Below, piece after piece: positions 50,837-59,303 of a stretch of DNA of 64,000 bases. Under the pieces are notes generated by a model that was not told the origin of the DNA, ran no database searches, and worked only from the letters and a program-made list of their open reading frames with translations. Position numbers and translations under genes: made by a program. The stretch is from Chamaelirium japonicum (taxonomy: Eukaryota > Streptophyta > Magnoliopsida > Liliales > Melanthiaceae): assembly GCA_947650365.1 (NCBI GenBank), contig OX393550.1:47591860-47655859 (forward strand). The letters are read 5' to 3'. The stretch's first letter is position 1. Each line of letters begins with the position of its first letter.

Positions 50837-51374
50837 GAAGTTGAAGCTTTATTATGGGGTATATATGTACAACGTAGAGCAGAGGTGGGCCAAGTAAAGA
50901 GATCATAGGGTCTCATATATATTAGTGTAGAGGGTCCAAGAAGAAAGGAAAGACCTATAATAATATTGATGACATTATAAAAGTCATGGAAAAACTTTCA
51001 TCGACAACAATTTAGCCATAAATATAAATGAATGACGAATATTTAATAAAGCCAAACCCAAATAGATGGGACATGGCTTGATGATTATGGTTATGATACT
51101 GAAGTTGAAGCTTTATTATGGGGCATGTGCAATATAGAGCGGAGGTGGGCCAGATAAAGAGATCGTAGGGTCTCAGATCAGTGTGAAAAGGTCCAAAAAG
51201 ACAGGAAAGACTTATAATAATATTGATGGAAGTTGTTATAAAAGTTATAGAAAACCTTTCATCGACAACATTATAGCCCTAAATATAAATAAACGACGAA
51301 AAAATGTTTAATAAATTAAGCCGATCCCAAGTAGATAGGGCGTACATGGATTAATGATTATGGTTATGATATTG
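50837..51374 (+). repeat. Tandem pair of LINE/SINE-like 3' tails
   Basis: Two units of about 264 and 273 bp start GAAGTTGAAGCTTTATTATG at 50837 and 51101, and a third start appears at 51374. Each unit ends with phrases such as AAACCCAAATAGATGGGACA followed by TGATGATTATGG, resembling the 3' ends of plant non-LTR elements. No coding part is present. Confidence 0.65.
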
Positions 51375-52091
51375 AAGTTGAAGCTTTAGAGTATTTTTAA
51401 GATATGTTCACGTCATATCGAATCTTGCATTTGAAAAATCGATAAATGAACACATCTGAAAAAGGATTAAAAGATACATATAGGGGAGGCCGAGGGAAAA
51501 TGCCTACCAACAAAAAAATATGGAAGATTGTGTTTGATACCATCCTTATTTCCTATTAGACCTAACTTGACGGTTCTCTAATAGTTGTTGATGGCTTTGT
51601 CTTGTTGGCATGATGAAAGTTAGGTGACTCAGAGTTGGGGAATATTTAAAGGATGACTCGAAAGCCAGCGAGAAGAGTGCAACCAGAATGATGTGTCCCG
51701 ATCATAGCTGTCCGTTGTACCCAATCCGAAGAGTAAATGGCGCCTCTCAGTCCACACCAGCCTAGGATGCAAATATGTAAAGCCGCCAAATCAATTCAAC
51801 CCGAAAATAAACAAGGAATGAGCGTTGCTTTGATACTAGTGAAACAAATCACTATTGATTTCTTTAAATCCGAAACAAACAACGCAACTTATAGCCAAAC
51901 AAGGATAAAGCGATGGAGGAGGAAAGTGATAGCGGTATCTATTTATAACTAAACTAAAACTCCTTTAAACTAATTCTTTAATTAAACTTATCATTTTAAA
52001 CCATAAATGTATGGATTTTGCTCATTCATTAAAAACCAACTCTTTATGGTTGTATTGTAGAGATCCCATGCAACGCAACATTGACAGAAGC

Positions 52092-52095
<4 letters not shown>
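51375..52095. other. Left part of the duplicated tract of gene B
   Basis: From about 51750 it matches 28380 onward (CTAGGATGCAA, TTCAACCC, AAACAAACAACG in order), so the PARP-like duplication extends well beyond the gene. Confidence 0.6.

Positions 52096-52130
<35 letters not shown>
52096..52130 (+). repeat. (GA)n microsatellite
   Basis: Short GA array in the 3' flank of gene B. Confidence 0.95.
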
Positions 52131-52135
<5 letters not shown>

Positions 52136-52234
52136 TCATTGAAGTTAAAAGAAAAATGTCACAACTTACAACATTAACCCAGAAAACCAAATAGAAGGGA
52201 GAAAAAAAAACTTTTTTCCCGCTTCAAAAACACC

Positions 52235-52241
<7 letters not shown>

Positions 52242-52290
<49 letters not shown>
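52242..52290 (+). repeat. (GA)n microsatellite
   Basis: GA array 30 bp from the gene B stop codon side. The matching position beside gene A has only a short GA run (about 29320). Confidence 0.95.
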
Positions 52291-52292
<2 letters not shown>

Positions 52293-52319
52293 AATTAGTG
52301 TCCAGTGGTAGGTAATGGC

Positions 52320-53240
52320 TTATCGTTGGACCTTGTAGATGATGAGGAAGCAAGGGAGGACTGCACGCGGGTCAAACAACAGGAGCCCCCCCTTCCCGAC
52401 GTGCACGGAATCGCCCTCCGACTCCGGATCCGACTCGCACCGGACCCGGCCCGCGATGACCCGGCAAACCAGCATCGCCCGACGCCCGGCTCCACCGCCC
52501 CCACTATCGTGTGCCGCGCCGCTCCCGTCGAAGGTGCGAATCCCCGCCAGCACCCTGCCCCCCTGGTGCGCCACGGGGAAGCAGGCCACTCCGGCGTCGT
52601 TGATTGCCTCTCCGTCGCCGCCGGAGGCGGAGGGCGCGCAGTGGAAGCGCAACATCTCATTGCCGTCGGCGGCGCAGCGGGCGTCGTCACCGGTACGGGC
52701 GGCGCATCGGGACCGGATGACGGAGCGGTACTCCTCGAACCGTGCGACGGCCCGCGGCGGGTTGTGGACCCGGAAGAGCATCTCGACGTCGCCCGGGAAC
52801 GCCGCCCCGCGACGGGACCAGCTGGAGCTGAAGATGATCTCCACCACCCGGCGGGAGGAGTGGCCCGCCGGCAGCTCCGCCAGGGTCGGGATCGGGTGGG
52901 GCGGCGGTGCGGGCCCCGCCGGAGGGTGCGGGCTCGTGGGTTTGGTTCTGGATTGGTTCTTCCGTCTGGGTATTGGCTTGTGCTTGTCCAGAGGGTGTGG
53001 TTGGGGTTCGCGGGTTGGCGGTGGCGATGGGGGTTTGGCGCGGCGGGAGGACGAGGGTCTTTTGCGAGGAGGCGGGTGTTTGGGGAAGAGGAGAACGACG
53101 TCTCTGAGGGCTTCGGAGGAGGAGCCGCCGCAGGAGGAGAGGGGGAGTAGGGGCTTTCTGGGAAGGGAGGCCTTTGGGTGGTAAACGTCCTCCATGGCCA
53201 TGGATTTGCAATGGAGGGATTTCACCCAGCCCGTCGCCAT
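52320..53240 (-). CDS. Plant PARP-like-fold protein, paralogue B (306 aa)
   Basis: This is the paralogue of gene A, also an intact single exon and also 306 codons from the equivalent ATG (53240, MATGWVKSLHCKS). The conserved domain is present from ELPAGHSSRRVVEIIF to FDPRAVLPCFLIIYKVQR. Differences include loss of two residues in the Pro/Arg linker and two extra residues at the C-terminus. Gene A has VYDAGVACCPVARPGGRVVAG where B has INDAGVACFPVAHQGGRVLAG. Most changes look conservative and no stop or frameshift is seen, which argues that both copies were under constraint or duplicated very recently. As in A, no C2H2 finger is visible. A GA array (53287-53326) lies just upstream. Confidence 0.85.
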   Translation of the reverse strand: MATGWVKSLHCKSMAMEDVYHPKASLPRKPLLPLSSCGGSSSEALRDVVLLFPKHPPPRKRPSSSRRAKPPSPPPTREPQPHPLDKHKPIPRRKNQSRTKPTSPHPPAGPAPPPHPIPTLAELPAGHSSRRVVEIIFSSSWSRRGAAFPGDVEMLFRVHNPPRAVARFEEYRSVIRSRCAARTGDDARCAADGNEMLRFHCAPSASGGDGEAINDAGVACFPVAHQGGRVLAGIRTFDGSGAAHDSGGGGAGRRAMLVCRVIAGRVRCESDPESEGDSVHVGKGGLLLFDPRAVLPCFLIIYKVQR

Positions 53241-53283
53241 TAAACAGCGGCGCCGTCGGCCGACCAAGAGTCACCGGTACCCA

Positions 53284-53286
<3 letters not shown>

Positions 53287-53326
<40 letters not shown>
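53287..53326 (+). repeat. (GA)n microsatellite upstream of gene B
   Basis: GA array about 45 bp before the start codon of gene B. Its position is conserved with gene A and the truncated copy. Confidence 0.95.
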
Positions 53327-53330
<4 letters not shown>

Positions 53331-53402
53331 ATTGCTGGGTGGTGGTGGAGTGAATAGGGCAAATTTGCTTCGCGGTATTCCTTTTGTTTGTAGTTTTATT
53401 AT

Positions 53403-53685
53403 GAGTTATTTTGACTTTGCCCCCCAAATTTTGCCTTGAATTAGACTTTGCCCCCTATTTTTTTATTAATTAGACTATACCCTCCAAAACTAACTGTTCT
53501 GTCAGCTCACACTCCAAACCTTTATTTTTTTTTCCGTCAGCTCACCCTCCAAAACTTTATCCCTTTCTCTTAGACGGTAAACTGACGGAACAGTTGGTTT
53601 TGGGGGGTAAAGTCTAATTAATTAAAACATAGGGGGTAAAGTCTAATTCAAGGCAAAATTTTGGGGGGCAAAGTCGAAATGACCC
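53403..53685. mobile_element. 283-bp Mutator-type foldback MITE, perfect 9-bp TSD
   Basis: Inverted arms of about 110 bp contain GACTTTGCCCCCCAAA and GAATTAGACTTTGCCCCCTA. Flanks TTTTATTAT at 53394-53402 and 53686-53694 are a 9-bp duplication. It lies about 160 bp upstream of gene B. Confidence 0.92.
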
Positions 53686-53694
53686 TTTTATTAT

Positions 53695-54240
53695 TTTAGT
53701 TGGATATACGAAAGTTTTCGTATCCAACAAGGAAGTAGGTGGTTTCCTTTGTCGTTAACGCCTTTTTACTCCATGGTTCAAGTCGGGCCAAGATGACCTT
53801 GGCAACTTTGGTCACGGGGCTCAGACATAAATAGCCTATCTTAACATGCCCTTCCCCTAATTGTTTCTCTCTATATTCCTTTGACCTAATGTTGGAGGTT
53901 ATCAAACATATTTCTCACTCTTACGGCGAGTTTTGATCTTTGGTCTTTCTTGTGCCCGGACACTGATAGATAACAGGTGAGGGTCAAGACAAGAATCAAA
54001 ATCGAACTGGTGGAGCTTGTCAGGACGGCTTGGTAAGCAGGCAGCCTGTTATGTAGGCGCCAACTCCCAGTTATTTCTCTCCACTCATTTATTAAGTATC
54101 TGTGGTGAGACGTGACCCACAACAAACGAAGGAGGCGGAGGAAGACCAAAGAAGAAAGAATTGTATGAAATGTTGCACCGGGATCAACAAGTTTCAACGA
54201 AGACCAAATGGGTCAGGCAAGAGGTGGTTGAAGGATCGGA
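53695..54240. other. Intergenic DNA with a small hairpin
   Basis: An inverted repeat, TTGGATATACGAAA and TTTCGTATCCAA, lies at about 53700-53728. Nothing else recognised. Confidence 0.45.
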
Positions 54241-54242
54241 CA

Positions 54243-54308
54243 GGGAAAACGGTGTTCGAACCCGCAACTTCTGGCGTGACCCAGCACTCTAACCTTGGCA
54301 CTAGTTGA
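54243..54308 (-). ncRNA. tRNA-derived (SINE-like) fragment
   Basis: On the minus strand an A-box-like TAGTGCCAAGG is followed by TTAGAGTGCTGG, then GCGGGTTCGAACACC, a good B box (GGTTCGA). The acceptor stem does not pair convincingly, so it is a tRNA-related relic or SINE head rather than a working tRNA. Confidence 0.4.
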
Positions 54309-54369
54309 TAGACATGGTTTCCTCTTTGCAAAGGATTTATAAGGGGGGAAAGTCTCAAGGAGGTTTTTT

Positions 54370-55090
54370 TTTTGGTATGCTGAAGGGGAGATCTCATCAG
54401 ATCTCTGGAGGTACCACAGCCTGGTACTAGCAGGAGGCGCCACAAACCGGCGCAAAACACCACCACCTGGAGAGGGGGGGGAGACACTCCCATGCCGCAC
54501 ACAGGTGGATCAACAACCCGCACTCCGGGAAAGCACGACCACCTCCCCGGCCGCCGGCGGTGGAACAAGAAACCCTAGACTAAGACTAAGAAAAACAAAA
54601 TGAAAAGCCAAAGAGACTTACAAAACCATCCAACACAAAAAAACGAGATCCACAGTTGGATCCGTCTCCCTCGAAGCCGGCGACGAAGCAGAGCCACGCC
54701 TCGACCCCAACTACCACGATCCACCACCGCCAGCCCGAATCGCAAGAATCCACCACCGCACAAAGGAGGGGACTGGAAAGCCACGACATATTCCGACCGG
54801 GGTCCAGATCCACCTCTCCTCCACGAAACCGACCGGAAACCCCCCGATCCGTCGGCGAAGAAGCAAACCGAGGAGGCGCCGCCACTCGACTGCGAAGATG
54901 GCGAACACAAAACCCGACCGAGGGAGGAACGCACCTATGCACAGAAGGAAGGGGGCCCGGAGACCACCATCCATGAGCACCTGGCCTCCCCGGAGCCGGC
55001 GGCGGCAGCCGGGGAGGCCAAAAGAGCGGAAACCCTAACCCGCACCCGAGCGGAGAAAAAGGGCAATGCTCTAATTCTCATGATTTGAAG
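54370..55090 (-). other. GC-rich leader-like block
   Basis: Open frames overlap on both strands, but the products are low complexity. On the minus strand it resembles a retroelement or gene 5' leader (CTAGGGTTTC motifs at 54575 and 55030). No domain was identified. Confidence 0.3.
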
Positions 55091-56099
55091 TCTCAAGGAG
55101 GTTGATATAAAACCAAATACACATTTATTGGTCATGCACCCAAATAAATACATTGATTTCTATGTAGACAAATCGGAAAATACATTCTAAGTTCATCCCG
55201 TTAGAGAGGGCAACCCTGGACGTTGGGGTCTTTGCCCATCTTGCTCGGTGCGGAAAGCACTTAAGGAGATATATGGACTACGATCTCTTAGAGCTATTTA
55301 TTTCTTACTACATCTTAGAAAAGGAATAGCCAGAAGGGAGAAAAAGCAACAATCCTTGGAAGACCCTAACTGAAGGAGAGACTTTAGAGGCCTCTCTTCC
55401 CACATACCTGATGAACCATTGGTCCGTTCCATGAAAAATATGGAGGACTTAGTGAAAACCTCTTGGATGTTTTTAAGATTTAGTCCCGACAATGTGTTAC
55501 TTTGAGCTCAAACCGCATCCAAAAAGACAATATATATTAAAATTTGTTGACTTTTCAACCCCTATCAAATGACAAAAATACTCCTTCTGTTACCCCTCTT
55601 GCAATAGAGAATCAATAGTCTTTATATGATGCCTGCTACAATGAAATTATTGTAGCTGCTATAGTAAAATCATTGTAGCAACCGAATTGATACTCCGGAA
55701 TCCATGTATAGCTACATTGATTTTGGAGCATCAATTCAGGTAGTAGAGCATTAATTCGATCGCCCATGAAATCGCTGTAGTTGCTGTTACATTGAAATCA
55801 CTATAGCAACCGAATTGATACTATGTTGTCCGAATTATTACTTCAAACTGAATCGTTACTACTACGATGATTTCACCGTAGTTACTGCAGTAAAATGAGT
55901 ATAACAGCTACAATGTTTTGGATCGATTATTGGGGAGGAGCGGCAACAGGTTAGCAGCGTCGCTTAACGACTTCTTCTCACTATACAACTATCATAGGAG
56001 CAAAATAGTCATTTAGAAAAAGGAGTGAGGGAGGGAATTAATGCAAAATGCAACAGATACAAGGGTTTATCGTAATACAGGGTTAGTTAAAAGGGTTTT
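55091..56099. other. Intergenic DNA with degenerate ATTGTAGC repeats
   Basis: 55630-55920 contains repeated phrases of the type GTAGCAACCGAATTGATAC spaced about 120 bp apart, suggesting an old tandem array. Nothing else recognised. Confidence 0.4.
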
Positions 56100-56140
56100 T
56101 GTAATATCCGCCCCAAACACACAATATATTGTTAGCTTTG

Positions 56141-56236
56141 CTTGTACCTGCACGAGGACTTCCCTGGGGGTCACCCATCCTAGTACTACTCTTGCTCGAA
56201 CACGCTTAACTACGGAGTTTTTACGAAATCTGTAAT
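56141..56236 (-). repeat. 5S rRNA-like domain, left LTR
   Basis: It matches the 3' two thirds of plant 5S rRNA on the minus strand, including the A-box and C-box regions. It is part of the LTR and not an rRNA gene. Confidence 0.8.
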
Positions 56237-56648
56237 GGCGCACAATTTTTAAAGCACGTCTTGGCAGGAAAGATGGTGAGCCCCCAAACACAAAATATTG
56301 TTCTTTATTGGTCTATTGGGTAATTAACCCTCAACCTCAAGGTTTTGCATTAATGTGGTTACCATCGAACCACCTAAAATGCATATTCTATATTTGGGAG
56401 AAAAAAATATATAAGTACCTCAGGATCTCCTTCTCTCTAGACCATATGGGACTAACTTGATAGTCTTGGACATCTCACAAGTCTTAGTTCTTGGCTCTTG
56501 ACAATTGGATCTTGGTCGTCACAATCCACCCCCCTTATTGGCTACACGTACACGTATAGGTTTAGAACCCCCAATTGTGAGGAGAACCAGCTCTCATAAT
56601 ATTTTGTAACATCCGCTCTAAACACATAAGATATTATCCGCTTTGCCC

Positions 56649-56746
56649 TTACCCGCACGAGGACTTCCCAGGGAGGTCACCCATCCTAGTACTACTCTCG
56701 CCCGAGCACACTTAACTACGGAGTTCTTACGGAATCTGTAGCGACG
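56649..56746 (-). repeat. 5S rRNA-like domain, right LTR
   Basis: This is the second copy, slightly closer to canonical 5S (GCCCGAGCAC and TCCCAGGGAGGTCACC on the plus strand). Confidence 0.8.
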
Positions 56747-56934
56747 CATAATTTTAAAATGCGTCTTCTATGGTTGGGTGGGGATTATATAAGTAGCTCA
56801 AGATCTCCTTCTCTCCAAGCGATGTAAGGCTAACTCGTGGCCTTGTACACCTCATCTCACCACACTTCACCTCATCCATCTTGACATCACAGCCTCAAGA
56901 GTCTTAGATCTTGGCTATTGGATCTTGATCGTCA

Positions 56935-57755
56935 TAGCTTTAGAGCATTTCCAACCGGCATTCAAATCTTAATTTATTTTGAAGACTACAAGGAAAATGA
57001 GTTTATTGTTGGTGCAGATTACCTCTGATGAAGTCTCGATCCGCCAACTCATGCTCGTAGAAGCGATCTAAGGTTTTCGGATCTCCGACGATCTTAAGAG
57101 AATAAATGAATCCACCGACGACGATCCAATCACAAAGAAAAGCAATCCACACGACACAAAGAAGTTTGTTTACACAGTTTGGAAACTCCTACCTCTGCCG
57201 GTATCGGTCACCACTCTGGAGCAATATAGAATTAGAACGCAGAAGTATACAACTCTCTTCTTCTTCCATGCCTCTACCCAATCTCAAGAAGACCAATCTT
57301 CTATCTCGATCCCCGATCTTCTTCATTACTCAAACTTAATGGAGAAGTGTGGGGGATGATCCTCGTGCTGGTCAAGGACTCCGCCCAACAATCAATCGAT
57401 TTGGTCTTAACTTGCTTACTTGAACTTAGACGTGGAAAAGAGAATAAGGAAGAAGAGTAAACAAGGGTGTGGTATCGAAGTTCAGCCGAAGCCTACGTCT
57501 CTGTGTGGTAAGGCGCAATCTTAATTCACTATCACTGAAATGTAGTGACCTCGACATGCCGAGTGTCACTTGTTAGTCTTCGGAGGGTGCAGTAGAGAGA
57601 GAAGGTGGTTAAGCTCTGGAATTCGAAAGTTTTGATCTGGGAATCAAAAATCGATCTAGAACATTTGTCGGGTCTGCTATATATTTATAGGGTTTTGGAA
57701 ATATTCGAATCCCAGGGCGGTTTCTGTAGCCACCTCAAACTTCAAGTCGGGGCTG
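56935..57755. other. Unassigned DNA with a MITE-like end
   Basis: TTAGAGCATTTCCAACC at 56942 is a GAGCATCTCC-type MITE end directly after the Cassandra-like element. The rest looks like retroelement-derived untranslated sequence with no motif. Confidence 0.35.
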
Positions 57756-57970
57756 GTGGGTCCCACTATCGCCTCTACAAACCCCCATGCAGGGCTAGTG
57801 GTCCCACCGTTGCCTCCATGGACATGGGTCCCACCGTCGTCTCCATAGACCCCCATACAGGGTTAGTGGATCCCATTGTCGCCGACATGGACACCCAGGC
57901 AAGGTTAGTGGGTCCCACCGTCGTCTTTGTGAACCCCCAGGCAGGACTGGTGGGTCCTACCTTAGAGCGT
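57756..57970 (+). repeat. Minisatellite, about 42-45-bp period
   Basis: About five units of the type GGGTCCCACCGTCG...CCCCCAGGCAGGGTTAGT. The open frame 57605-57976 reads it as repeats of GPTVVSIDPHTGLVD style (about 15 residues), but coding status is doubtful. Confidence 0.75.
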
Positions 57971-58837
57971 TGGTAAAATTTTGCACCCATAAGAAGCCTG
58001 AAGTAAGACCCTAAAACCAGCCATCAAACACAATGATGACTATTTATAGCCCCCAAAATCCGTGTGGATTCAAGTCCAACCCGTGCATATTTTGTGCCTG
58101 GCGCCTAGTGGCACCCAGGGTGCCAATGACCTGGCAGCCCAAAAATCACCGGCACGAGACTTTCGACCTGGACGCCAACCCGAGACTGGCCGCGATCCTT
58201 GCTCTCTCTAGTGACCGGACGCTGCACAGTTGGAGCCCAGGGCGCCAACCCTCTGATTTGCGCGCCTAGGTCATCTGCGTCGAGCCTTCTATCGTGCTCT
58301 GTACTTGCCAAAACTAAGCCAAAACTCCGACATTTACTTGGCAATTATTATTTAGAAACAACTTTTTTAATTTTAAATTCAGCAATTTCGGTTGTGTATT
58401 TTATTCACCTTAGAATGGTTGGCTCAGGGAAGGATAGTTGACGGTTTTATTGGAGTATAGGTGACTGTTTTACTTGACCGTCAAGTGCAAGATTATATTA
58501 CAGTTGGCGGTATTTCGTAAATTGTTAAGAAATTAGAGTATCCTTCACGATTTTCTATGAATCGTTAAATATTTTGTGATTAGTTGACGATTATCTCATA
58601 GATATTCATAACAATTTTTAAACAAAATGTTAACTATTTATTGAGAAGTGCCAAGTTTAACTCGTTAATTGAATAATAGAAACAATAAAAAAATCGCCAA
58701 GTAACTAAATAATTGATTGTTCTAAAATTGTCAACTATTTTCAGCTTTTTTTGACACTGAAATATATGACGTTTTTCCGTTGCTGAAAAAAACATCAAGT
58801 AATATGCTTCTTGACGATTAAAATCCATCAAGAAAAG
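57971..58837. other. Intergenic DNA, right part with CACTA-like subterminal motifs
   Basis: 58440-58830 contains repeated GTTGACGATT/GTCAACTATT-type motifs in both orientations, typical of subterminal regions of CACTA elements. Confidence 0.45.
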
Positions 58838-58855
58838 CCTTTTTTGTTATGGTGA
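58838..58855 (-). mobile_element. CACTA-like right terminus
   Basis: GCCTTTTTTGTTATGGTG is the inverse of CACCATAACAAAAAAGGC, one base from the common CACTATAACAAAA end. Left end not located. Confidence 0.45.
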
Positions 58856-59181
58856 AGGTGGGACAGGCTAAGGCTCCAACAGGTCTTCAAATCCAAGGTG
58901 GGGGCTTCGGGCCTTCAAGTATGAAGGCTGGAATGGGCTCCTTCAAAACAATGTTGGCAGTGTAAATGCAGGGATTTGGAGTTGTATTTTAATAAGGATG
59001 AAGTTTTAACTACATGATAGGTTTGAATGAGCACATGTTGAGATGGCCTTCATGCAAAAAAGTATATTCCTTTTTGAACTTTTTGTAGGTCTTTATTTTG
59101 AAGCCATGCCTTGGAGATGTACTTACAGCATGTTTGGTTTCGTGTAGTTGGAACTTACGCAGTCAACACTCCCATCTGTTT
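58856..59181. other. Intergenic DNA
   Basis: No structure recognised. Confidence 0.4.
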
Positions 59182-59289
59182 TGTAGATTCTCTCTCGTCC
59201 CAAAACCCGGGCCGTAAAGGGAGGTCCACCATAGGATATTTAAGCACACCAACGGCCAACTCCTAACCGATGTGGGACTAAACCCAACA
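59182..59289 (-). mobile_element. Short (108-bp) TRIM-like terminal repeat, left
   Basis: On the minus strand it starts TGTTGGGTTTAGTCCCACAT and ends AATCTACA, with TG and CA ends. It is about 80% identical by eye to 63907-64000 in the same orientation. It abuts the truncated reverse transcriptase directly. Confidence 0.75.
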
Positions 59290-59303
59290 ATCACCTGTGA
59301 TGA

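Larger units (their letters stand above)
56100..56934 (-). mobile_element. Cassandra-like TRIM with 5S rRNA-like LTRs
   Basis: Two direct repeats (56100-56523 and 56608-56934) start TGTAATATCCGC/TGTAACATCCGC on the plus strand and end GTCACA/GTCA. On the minus strand each carries a 5S rRNA-like segment with AGTTAAGCGTG, GTAGTACTAGGATGGGTGACC and GGGAAGTCCTCG in order, covering the internal promoter. Between them, on the minus strand, are a degraded primer site (TATTATGAGAGC, next to 56607) and a purine tract (AAGGGGGG, about 56528). The left LTR has about 120 bp of extra sequence. No coding capacity, as expected for this group. Confidence 0.85.

Noticed and set aside
52305..53184. Two 281-codon plus-strand frames opposite gene B
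   Set aside because: They are long but lie entirely antisense to a recognisable conserved protein, and gene A's corresponding frames are broken into pieces.
54243..54308. Possible functional tRNA gene
   Set aside because: A- and B-box-like words are present, but no acceptor stem pairs and the anticodon arm is doubtful.
56141..56746. Possible 5S rRNA genes
   Set aside because: Only the 3' two thirds matches and both copies sit inside direct terminal repeats of a TRIM element, so they are 5S-derived LTR domains.
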